Below, piece after piece: positions 1 through 4,995 of a DNA stretch of 5,133 nt. Position 1 is the first letter of the stretch; the number at the start of each line of letters is the position of its first letter. Under the pieces are notes generated by a model. The model had not been told where the DNA came from. It searched no databases and saw nothing but the letters and a program-made list of their open reading frames with translations. The DNA is from DASYQV01 sp036005125 (lineage in GTDB: Bacteria > Acidobacteriota > Vicinamibacteria > Vicinamibacterales > UBA2999), in assembly GCA_036005125.1 (NCBI GenBank), contig DASYQV010000098.1:1-5133 (forward strand), written 5' to 3'. The position numbers and the translations under genes are program-made.

Positions 1-1
1 C

Positions 2-391
2 AGAGGTCTGTTTACCGGCGTGATTACAAGTTCTGATCCGCGTCTCACCGGCGATCTGGAATTCAGGGCCGAACCGGCGCTGATCAATTTCAGCACCGGC
101 TTTGGGACCTTCCAGGGCCGGTTCCGAGTCACGGACCCGACGACGGGTTTGCAGACGGCTGAAGGTCAGTTTCGCACTGTTGTGACCGAAGCGAGCGTGA
201 ACCACGGATTCGCGGTAGGCGACCTGATGAATCAGGGCGCCGGTGCTGCATCTAGCTTCTTCGCAAATCTCACATCGAGATTCGATTCCTTTTTAAACCT
301 AAGGGGCCAATTTGGAGGTGAGGACGACTCACGCACGCCAGCCGTAATTCAGGGTGGTCACTGCACCGGCCGATTCGGCCGGGTTCCGTAG
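2..391 (+). CDS. Unrecognised protein, 3' part only
   Basis: This frame is open from the first bases of the window to a TAG at 389-391, so it is the C-terminal 129 residues of a gene that starts upstream; the in-frame GTG at 20 is probably an internal valine. I do not recognise the family. The first 70 or so visible residues alternate polar and hydrophobic positions with many Gly, Thr and Phe (for example FSTGFGTFQGRF and TAEGQFRTVVT), which suggests a beta-rich, possibly exported protein. The last 45 residues are Ser/Gly-rich and less regular, and the end (GGHCTGRFGRVP) is encoded by a GC palindrome. No membrane segment or catalytic motif is visible. Base composition is noticeably less GC-rich than in the operon downstream. 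The frame is supported by its length and by the lack of a better competitor; function is unknown. Confidence 0.5.
   Translation, partial: RGLFTGVITSSDPRLTGDLEFRAEPALINFSTGFGTFQGRFRVTDPTTGLQTAEGQFRTVVTEASVNHGFAVGDLMNQGAGAASSFFANLTSRFDSFLNLRGQFGGEDDSRTPAVIQGGHCTGRFGRVP
366..382 (+). terminator. GC-rich palindrome at the end of the first gene, weak terminator candidate
   Basis: CCGGCCGA and TCGGCCGG are exact reverse complements around a single central T, giving a 7-8 bp GC stem just before the stop codon at 389-391. The downstream sequence GTTATTTCTT (391-400) is T-rich but begins about 8 nt after the stem and is interrupted, so this is not a textbook intrinsic terminator. It could equally be a chance palindrome in coding sequence. 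Confidence 0.25.
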
Positions 392-557
392 TTATTTCTT
401 GTCGTCCACGTCGTGATGGTGTCTGGCCGGATTCAGAAGCCGCATGCGAGCCATGCTCACTGGCCGTGTCGGCCGCTAAGGAGCCTGATCGAAATTGAAT
501 GGTCAACTTGCGTCGCTCATCCAACAGAGCAGGCGGAGGTCACCGAGACGTTTCCAC

Positions 558-695
558 GCAGAGAACGCTGAGCCGCGGAGGCGCGCGGAGACCGGCCACC
601 GCTCCGCCGCCGATCGATGCCGCGCGCAGCGCGCCCACCGGCGGGAGATGCGTGTCATTTCTCTCCGCGTGACTCCGCCCCTCAGCGTCCTCTGC
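558..695. repeat. Inverted repeat, 34-nt arms, 'GCAGAG-ACGCTGAG-GCGGAG' type
   Basis: The left arm 558-591 and the reverse complement of the right arm 662-695 match at 29 of 34 positions by eye: GCAGAG, ACGCTGAG, GCGGAG and CGCGGAGA are shared, with differences clustered between these blocks. A 70-nt loop separates them. On the right the same purine-rich pattern continues on the minus strand to about 727 (CTCCGCGCTCTCCGCC), so the right side is longer than the left. The blocks are degenerate short tandem units (roughly ACGCNGAG / GCGGAG). Such purine-rich NCGCAGAG-like repeats are common between genes in several environmental phyla. Transcribed, the two arms could form a long stem. No gene is associated. 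Confidence 0.7.
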
Positions 696-790
696 GCGAA
701 ATCGTCTCCGCGCTCTCCGCCATCTTTGCGAGCGATCACACGGTAATTTACGTCAGCCTCCTTAGTGTCACTAGCGTGACAGCGTCCTTG

Positions 791-856
791 GGACACAGCG
801 CGGCCAACCAGGCAACGCGTGTCACGTTTGGTTGCGGCGTTGGCCGCGCTGTGTCC
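791..856. repeat. Perfect 18-nt inverted repeat
   Basis: GGACACAGCGCGGCCAAC (791-808) is exactly the reverse complement of GTTGGCCGCGCTGTGTCC (839-856), with a 30-nt spacer. Inside the spacer, CAAC (813-816) and GTTG (831-834) could extend the pairing after small bulges. The structure lies 54 nt upstream of the proposed start of the oxidoreductase gene, so if the transcript begins upstream it would place a strong hairpin in the 5' leader. It may instead be two oppositely oriented copies of one dispersed repeat, since the right arm runs straight into the CTTCGTGGC cluster. A smaller hairpin, GTCAC-TAGC-GTGAC, lies just before it at 767-780. Confidence 0.8.
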
Positions 857-888
857 TTCGTGGCTTCCGTCTTCGTGCTCTTCGTGGC
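856..888. repeat. CTTCGTG short-repeat cluster next to the operon start
   Basis: CTTCGTGGC at 856-864 and 880-888 and CTTCGTGCT at 871-879 form a degenerate cluster; on the minus strand this reads as CCACGAAG / GCACGAAG units. Spacing is irregular (15 and 9 nt). Degenerate CCACGAAG-type repeats are frequently seen between genes in acidobacterial-like genomes (general recollection, not checked). The cluster occupies most of the 60 nt before the ATG at 910, and an in-frame extension of the downstream gene through it would only add repeat-encoded Arg-rich residues. Confidence 0.6.
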
Positions 889-909
889 CGATCGCGGTTG
901 CGGAACGGT

Positions 910-1842
910 ATGAGCGCCAACCTCCGAGTGGCGGTCGTGGGTGTCGGCCATCTCGGCCAGCATCATGCCCGCATCCTGGCGGCGATGGATGGCGTGGACC
1001 TGGTTGGCGTCGTGGACGCACAACGCGAGCGGGCGCACGAGATTGCCGGCAAGTACGGTACAACCGCGTTCACGGACGCGCGCGAGCTGCAGGACGGTGT
1101 GGATGCGGTCACCATTGCCGTGCCGACCGGGATGCACCTCGACGTGGCACTGCCGTTTCTCGAGCGGCGCGTCGCCGCGCTCGTCGAGAAGCCGCTCGCG
1201 GCATCGCTCGATCAGGCCGACCGTATGATTGCCGCGGCCGGGCAGCACGGGGCGGTGCTGGCCGTCGGGCACACAGAAAGATTCAACCCCGCGGTCGAAG
1301 CCGCCCGCCCGCTGATTGCCGACCCGCGCTTCGTCGAGGTGCACCGTCTGGGAACGTTCCCCGAGCGCAGCCTCGACATCGATGTGATCTTCGACCTGAT
1401 GATTCACGATCTCGACGTGCTCCTGTCGATCGTGCGGTCCGAGGTTGCCTCGGTCGAAGCCGTCGGCGTGAACGTGCTCACGGCGCGGACCGACATCGCG
1501 AACGTCCGGGTCCGCTTTGCCTCCGGCTGCATCGCCAATCTCACTGCGAGCCGGATCAGCAGGGAGCGCGTTCGGAAGATCCGCTTCTTTCAGCGTGACG
1601 CCTACGTATCGATTGACTATGCGGCGCGCGAGGTCGAGGTCTACAGGGTGGTGCGGCAGAACGGACGCCCGGCGATCGAAGGCGGGCGTCTGCCCGTGCC
1701 CGACGATGAGCCGCTGCGGCGCGAGCTGGAGGACTTCGTCGAGGCGGCGAGAGGACGCCGGCAGCCTGGTGTCACGGGACGACAGGGCCGGGATGCGCTG
1801 GCGCTCGCCACGCTCATCGCCGACCGCATGCGAGAGGGTTGA
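910..1842 (+). CDS. Gfo/Idh/MocA-family NAD(P)-dependent oxidoreductase, possibly a UDP-sugar 3-dehydrogenase
   Basis: This is a 310-residue cytosolic dehydrogenase. The N-terminal Rossmann fold shows VAVVGVGHLG, with GxGxxG at residues 11-16. The family motif EKP is at 93-95 (Lys94 expected catalytic), and DLMIH at 162-166 supplies the usual Asp and His. The C-terminal half is the family's alpha/beta dimerisation and substrate domain. GHTERFNP at 120-127 resembles the GHxERFNP motif I associate with UDP-GlcNAc 3-dehydrogenases of this superfamily, so a role in making a 3-amino or 3-keto UDP-sugar (for example for lipid A or surface glycans) is plausible but unproven. I chose the ATG at 910: 26 further in-frame codons upstream to 832 lie in repeat DNA and encode an Arg-rich stretch unlike the family. 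The ribosome site is weak (GGAA at 902-905). It is the first gene of the operon, with the next ATG 8 nt after its stop. Confidence 0.9.
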   Translation: MSANLRVAVVGVGHLGQHHARILAAMDGVDLVGVVDAQRERAHEIAGKYGTTAFTDARELQDGVDAVTIAVPTGMHLDVALPFLERRVAALVEKPLAASLDQADRMIAAAGQHGAVLAVGHTERFNPAVEAARPLIADPRFVEVHRLGTFPERSLDIDVIFDLMIHDLDVLLSIVRSEVASVEAVGVNVLTARTDIANVRVRFASGCIANLTASRISRERVRKIRFFQRDAYVSIDYAAREVEVYRVVRQNGRPAIEGGRLPVPDDEPLRRELEDFVEAARGRRQPGVTGRQGRDALALATLIADRMREG

Positions 1843-1850
1843 TCAAACAG

Positions 1851-2744
1851 ATGACACCGACCTTGCACGACGCATTGTCCGGGCGCATCGCTGCCGGCGA
1901 GCGGCTGCGCCCGGAGGACATCGAAGAGCTGGCCGCCACCCATGACATTCTCGCCGTCGGCATGCTCGCCGACCAGGCGCGCCGGCTCCTGCACGGTACG
2001 CGCGTGACGTACGTTCGGGTGGCGAGCTGGCCGTTCGACCACGCACCAGGGGCAGTCCCGCCGGCTGCGCGTGAGGTCCGCCTCACCGGCACACCCGAGT
2101 CGCTCGACGCGGCGCTCGCCGCAACGCACGCAGCGGTCGCGGTGGCCGACGGTCGTGTCGTGTCCGGCTTCTCGCTGGCCGACATGGTCCCGCTCGCCGA
2201 GCGAGCAGGCCTCGCGCTGCGCGAGGCGCTGGACCGGCTTCGTGCCGCGGGTCTGAACCGGCTTGCCGAGTGTCCGCTCGATCGGGTCGCGACCGACGCG
2301 ATCGAGGCCGTGATGGAGGCGGGCTTGGATGGCGTGCGGTTGACCGTTTCCAAGGCCGCTGCCGCCGGGGACCGCGTAGCGCTGCTGTCGAGGGCAGCGG
2401 AGCTCGGCAGGCGGTTCTCCGCAATCGACGCGATCAGCCCGCTGCCGATGTTGCTCGAGACGTTTCGGCCAACCACCGGGTACGAGGACGTCAAGATGAT
2501 TTCGCTCGCGCGTCTTGCCGCGCCGGCGATTCCACACGTGCAGGTCGACTGGCAGCGGTACGGACCGAAGCTCGCCCAGGTCGCGCTCACGTTCGGCGCC
2601 GACGACCTCGACAATGTCTCGCCTTCCGACGAGGCGCCAGACGGCCGGCGCCGCGCGGCCCTCGAGGAGGTCCGGCGGAACATCGAGGCCGCGGGATTCA
2701 CGCCAGCCGAACGCGACGGACGTTTCGGGCCGGCACTGCGTTAG
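1851..2744 (+). CDS. MqnE-like (aminofutalosine synthase-like) protein lacking the radical-SAM cysteines
   Basis: This is a 297-residue protein whose two ends read like MqnE, the radical-SAM enzyme joining the MqnA product to SAM. Residues 15-56 (AGERLRPEDIEELA ... LADQARRLLHGTRVTYVR) match the MqnE N-terminus, and residues 204-256 (FRPTTGYEDVKMISLARL ... YGPKLAQVALTFGADDLDNV) match its conserved C-terminal barrel segment. Between them the family should show a CxxxCxxC loop. Here the sequence passes from RVTYVR to REVRLTG in about 20 residues, and the only cysteine in the protein is Cys141. The GGGAE motif is replaced by LAECPL. The length is shorter than the roughly 360-390 residues I expect for MqnE. 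It therefore probably cannot bind an Fe-S cluster and should be catalytically dead as a SAM radical enzyme. The frame is intact with strong GC3 coding character, so it does not look like a decaying pseudogene. ATG 1851 is preceded by GAGAGGG (1832-1838, spacing 12); a TTG at 1839 overlapping the previous stop is an alternative. Likely role: partner, scaffold or regulator in menaquinone synthesis (inference). Confidence 0.82.
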   Translation: MTPTLHDALSGRIAAGERLRPEDIEELAATHDILAVGMLADQARRLLHGTRVTYVRVASWPFDHAPGAVPPAAREVRLTGTPESLDAALAATHAAVAVADGRVVSGFSLADMVPLAERAGLALREALDRLRAAGLNRLAECPLDRVATDAIEAVMEAGLDGVRLTVSKAAAAGDRVALLSRAAELGRRFSAIDAISPLPMLLETFRPTTGYEDVKMISLARLAAPAIPHVQVDWQRYGPKLAQVALTFGADDLDNVSPSDEAPDGRRRAALEEVRRNIEAAGFTPAERDGRFGPALR

Positions 2745-2746
2745 AC

Positions 2747-3526
2747 ATGATTCGAATCGGTGCGGTCTCATATCTGAATGCGCGGCCGTTGACGTGGGCG
2801 CTCGATCGGTTCCCGCAGACGTGGAAGGTACGGTACGAAGTGCCGTCCGTCTGCGCGGAGTTGTTGCACGCTGGCCAGGTCGACCTGGGCCTTATCCCGT
2901 CCATCGAGTACCTTCACGCCGACTACCGGTTCGTGCCCGAGGTCGGCATCACGTCGCGAGGGCCGGTGGCCTCGGTCGCCTTGTTCACGACGCGTCCGGT
3001 GCGCGACATCCGCCGCCTCGCGCTCGACACGAGCTCGCGGACCTCGGTCGCGCTGGTCAAGGTGATGTGCGCTCACCGTTTTCGCATCGCACCCGAGTTC
3101 GTGTCTCATCCTCCCGACCTGGGAGCGATGACCTGCCTGTACGACGCCGCGCTGCTCATCGGCGATCCCGCGTTCGACGCGGATCACGCTGCGCTGGGGC
3201 TCGAGAAGATCGATCTCGGGATGGAATGGACCGCGATGACCGGGTTACCCTTTGTCTACGCCGCCTGGACCGGGCGTCCAGGCGCGATCAATGGAACCGA
3301 CGTGCAGGCGCTGCAGGCCGCGCAGACAGCGGGCCTGGCGGCGACCGACGTCATTGCCGCCGAGTACGGGGGCGGCGATAGCGAGCGGGCCCGCCGGGCG
3401 GCGCGATACCTAAGAGATAATGTGCGATACGCGCTCGGTCCCGAGGAAGCCGCGGGACTGCAGCGATTTCTCGACTATGCCGCCGAACTGGGGCTCGGCC
3501 CCCGGCGCGAGCTGGCCTTTTATTGA
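2747..3526 (+). CDS. mqnA: Chorismate dehydratase MqnA (futalosine menaquinone pathway)
   Basis: MqnA removes water from chorismate to give 3-[(1-carboxyvinyl)oxy]benzoate, the first step of the futalosine route to menaquinone, in the cytosol. The 259-residue product is of normal family length and has a periplasmic-binding-protein-like two-lobed fold. Family signatures are in order: IGAVSYLNARPL at 4-15 (with the conserved Asn11), VDLGLIPSIEY at 45-55, TSRGPVASVALF at 69-80, LDTSSRTSVAL at 93-103, LLIGDPAF at 136-143 and WTAMTGLPFVYAAW at 161-174. The ATG at 2747 lies only 2 nt after the stop of the MqnE-like gene and has no clear ribosome-binding site, which points to translational coupling. 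The longer in-frame extension upstream is an out-of-frame reading of the preceding gene. The next gene starts 5 nt after its TGA. Confidence 0.96.
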   Translation: MIRIGAVSYLNARPLTWALDRFPQTWKVRYEVPSVCAELLHAGQVDLGLIPSIEYLHADYRFVPEVGITSRGPVASVALFTTRPVRDIRRLALDTSSRTSVALVKVMCAHRFRIAPEFVSHPPDLGAMTCLYDAALLIGDPAFDADHAALGLEKIDLGMEWTAMTGLPFVYAAWTGRPGAINGTDVQALQAAQTAGLAATDVIAAEYGGGDSERARRAARYLRDNVRYALGPEEAAGLQRFLDYAAELGLGPRRELAFY

Positions 3527-3531
3527 CGTTG

Positions 3532-4734
3532 ATGATTGATCACATTGCCCGCGCCGTGGTCGAAGGGAGGCGCGTCAACGCCACCGACGCGCTCGAGCTC
3601 TATCGTCATGCGCCGACGCACCTGCTCGGGCACCTCGCCGACACGGTTCGCGCGCGGAAGCATCCGGAGGGCATCGTCAGCTATATCATCGACCGCAACG
3701 TGAACTACACGAACGTGTGCGTGGCGAAGTGCAACTTCTGCGCGTTCTACAGGCCCGTCGGCTCGAGCGAGGGCTACGTGCTCGGGTTCGACGAGATCTT
3801 TCGCAAGATCGACGAGACGATTGCCGTCGGCGGCGTTCAGCTCCTCCTTCAGGGCGGTCACAACCCGGACCTGCCGCTCGCGTGGTACGAGGATCTCTTC
3901 AGGAGCGTCAAAGCACGATATCCGGAATTCAAGCTCCACGCGCTCTCACCGCCCGAGGTGATCCACATTTCGCGGCTGTCCCAGCTTCCGGTGCCGGTGG
4001 TCATCGAACGTCTGGTATCGGCCGGCCTCGACAGCATCCCCGGTGGGGGCGCGGAGATCCTCGTCGATCGCGTGCGCAGGCTGCTGCACTGTTACGGCAA
4101 GGCTTCGGCGGACGAATGGCTCGACGTGATGCGCCACGCGCACCGCGCGGGTCTCCGGACGACCGCGACGATGATGTACGGAACGGTGGAGACCGACGAA
4201 GAGCGCGTCGAGCACATGATGCGGCTGCGGGATCTCCAGGACGAGACCGGCGGCTTCACCGCGTTCATCACGTGGAGCTTTCAGCCCAGTCACACCGAGC
4301 GCGGCGGGGACGAGGCCACCGGCATCGAGTACCTGCGGACGCTCGCGCTCGCGCGGATTGTCCTCGACAACTTCGACAACCTGCAGGCCTCGTGGGTGAC
4401 CCAGGGCGGCAAGGTGGGACAGCTCAGTCTGGCGTTCGGCGCCAACGACATGGGCAGCGTGATGATCGAGGAGAACGTGGTACGCGCGGCCGGCGCCAGC
4501 TACTGCATGGACGAGGTCGAGATCGTCGTGAACATCGAGGATGCCGGGTTCACCGCGAAGCGCCGCAACATGCACTACGAGATTCTGGGCGACCCGATCT
4601 TCCGCGAGCGCGAGATCCCTCGAATGCTCGCCCTGGCGACGGCCCGCGCCGATGGCGATGCCTCCATGCCCGACGAGCTCGCGAACTACGCCGCGAGAAG
4701 CCACTCGGGGAAGCGACTCAGACTTTCGCAGTGA
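3532..4734 (+). CDS. mqnC: Dehypoxanthine futalosine cyclase MqnC, radical SAM
   Basis: MqnC cyclises dehypoxanthine futalosine (DHFL) to cyclic DHFL by SAM radical chemistry, after the MqnE and nucleosidase steps. The 400-residue product has the intact cluster motif NVCVAKCNFCAF with Cys63, Cys67 and Cys70, then LLLQGGHNPDLP (104-115), DSIPGGGAEIL (167-177), MMYGTVET, ELQDETGGF-like RDLQDETGGFTAFITWSFQP, and the C-terminal SWVTQGGKVGQ / FGANDMGSVMIEENVV block. TAFITWSFQP and the GANDMGS-MIEENVV block distinguish it from MqnE. The ATG at 3532 is preferred, 5 nt after the mqnA stop; TTG codons at 3523 (overlapping the mqnA stop) and 3529 are alternatives and would add one to three residues. 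No strong ribosome site is visible, so coupling to mqnA is likely. The C-terminal 35 or so residues form a basic, low-conservation tail. It is the last gene of the operon. Confidence 0.96.
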   Translation: MIDHIARAVVEGRRVNATDALELYRHAPTHLLGHLADTVRARKHPEGIVSYIIDRNVNYTNVCVAKCNFCAFYRPVGSSEGYVLGFDEIFRKIDETIAVGGVQLLLQGGHNPDLPLAWYEDLFRSVKARYPEFKLHALSPPEVIHISRLSQLPVPVVIERLVSAGLDSIPGGGAEILVDRVRRLLHCYGKASADEWLDVMRHAHRAGLRTTATMMYGTVETDEERVEHMMRLRDLQDETGGFTAFITWSFQPSHTERGGDEATGIEYLRTLALARIVLDNFDNLQASWVTQGGKVGQLSLAFGANDMGSVMIEENVVRAAGASYCMDEVEIVVNIEDAGFTAKRRNMHYEILGDPIFREREIPRMLALATARADGDASMPDELANYAARSHSGKRLRLSQ

Positions 4735-4746
4735 GGATGGCCCCGT

Positions 4747-4829
4747 AGGTCAAAGGGCAAAGGTCAAAGGTGAGGTCAAAGGTATTAAGGTCACACGTGT
4801 AAGTCATAGGGTTAGGTGAAAGCTGTAGG
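4747..4829 (+). repeat. Degenerate ~13-nt repeat tract, AGGTCA orientation
   Basis: AGGTCA or close variants start at 4747, 4761, 4773, 4788, 4801 (AAGTCA), 4814 (AGGTGA) and 4827 (AGG only), a spacing of 12-15 nt averaging about 13. The portion 4801-4829 matches the reverse complement of the downstream unit (TAGGTGCAGGTCA) at most positions, so this is the same repeat family in opposite orientation and more diverged. It begins 13 nt after the mqnC stop and is not coding. Confidence 0.7.
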
Positions 4830-4836
4830 CCCTACA
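4824..4836. terminator. Palindrome at the inversion point of the repeat locus, terminator-like at best
   Basis: TGTAGG (4824-4829) and CCTACA (4831-4836) pair perfectly around a single C. Because the repeat tracts on either side are inverted relative to each other, pairing could continue outwards imperfectly into a much longer stem following the mqnC stop. There is no T-run after it, so it is not a classical intrinsic terminator; any transcript-ending role is inference. Confidence 0.35.
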
Positions 4837-4853
4837 CCTACACCTGCACCTGG

Positions 4854-4995
4854 TGACCTGCACCTGTGACCTGCACCTATGACCTGCACCTGTGACCTGC
4901 ACCTATGACCTGCACCTATGACCTGCACCTATGACCTGCACCTATGACCTGCACCTATGACCGCACCTATGACCTGCACCTATGACCTACACCTA
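4854..4995 (+). repeat. Tandem array of eleven 13-nt units, consensus TGACCTGCACCTA
   Basis: Unit starts are 4854, 4867, 4880, 4893, 4906, 4919, 4932, 4945, 4958, 4970 and 4983. Units 1 and 3 end in G instead of A, unit 9 (4958-4969) lacks one T and is 12 nt, and unit 11 has TGACCTACACCTA. All others are identical. The 13-nt period is not a multiple of three and every frame meets TGA or TAG repeatedly, so it is not coding. A partly degraded lead-in (CACCTACACCTGCACC) occupies 4836-4851. Near identity of the central units suggests recent expansion by slippage or unequal exchange. Confidence 0.95.

Larger units (their letters stand above)
392..909. other. Repeat-rich intergenic region without a convincing gene
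   Basis: No frame on either strand here has recognisable protein content. The open frames that exist are Arg/Ser-rich readings of repeats, or are antisense to the next gene. 392-550 holds nothing I can identify apart from short GGCC palindromes. 551-909 is made largely of three separate repeat structures listed individually. The promoter of the downstream operon should lie here, but I could not find a well-spaced -35/-10 pair; TTGCGA (726-731) and TAATTT (744-749) are only 12 nt apart, which is too close. Confidence 0.6.

Noticed and set aside
266..294. Hairpin AATCTC-ACATC-GAGATT followed by five T, as an intrinsic terminator
   Set aside because: The stem is short and AT-rich, the T-run is about 7 nt from it, and it lies inside an open coding frame.
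832..909. 26-residue N-terminal extension of the oxidoreductase
   Set aside because: It is encoded by the inverted repeat and CTTCGTG cluster, is Arg-rich, and family members start just before the Rossmann strand, which fits the ATG at 910.
392..909. tRNA or other structured RNA gene in the left intergenic region
   Set aside because: No cloverleaf arms, TTCGA-type loop or CCA end could be recognised; the visible pairing is explained by the inverted repeats.
1851..2744. MqnE-like gene as a frameshifted or decayed standard mqnE
   Set aside because: No other frame in the region encodes a CxxxCxxC, the single frame stays open and codon use is normal throughout, and the loss removes the loop cleanly rather than by a break.
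1641..2771. Long open frame on the minus strand (376 codons), plus other long antisense frames at 748-1407 and 3946-4704
   Set aside because: They lie opposite well-supported genes, are rich in Arg/Ala/Gly/His without any family motif, and are the usual mirror frames of GC-rich coding DNA.
4854..4995. CRISPR array
   Set aside because: Units of 13 nt follow each other with no spacers, and no cas gene is present.
4747..4995. Iteron-type replication origin
   Set aside because: Units are shorter than usual iterons, no replication initiator gene or AT-rich melting region is present, and the locus separates a chromosomal-type operon from an insertion sequence.
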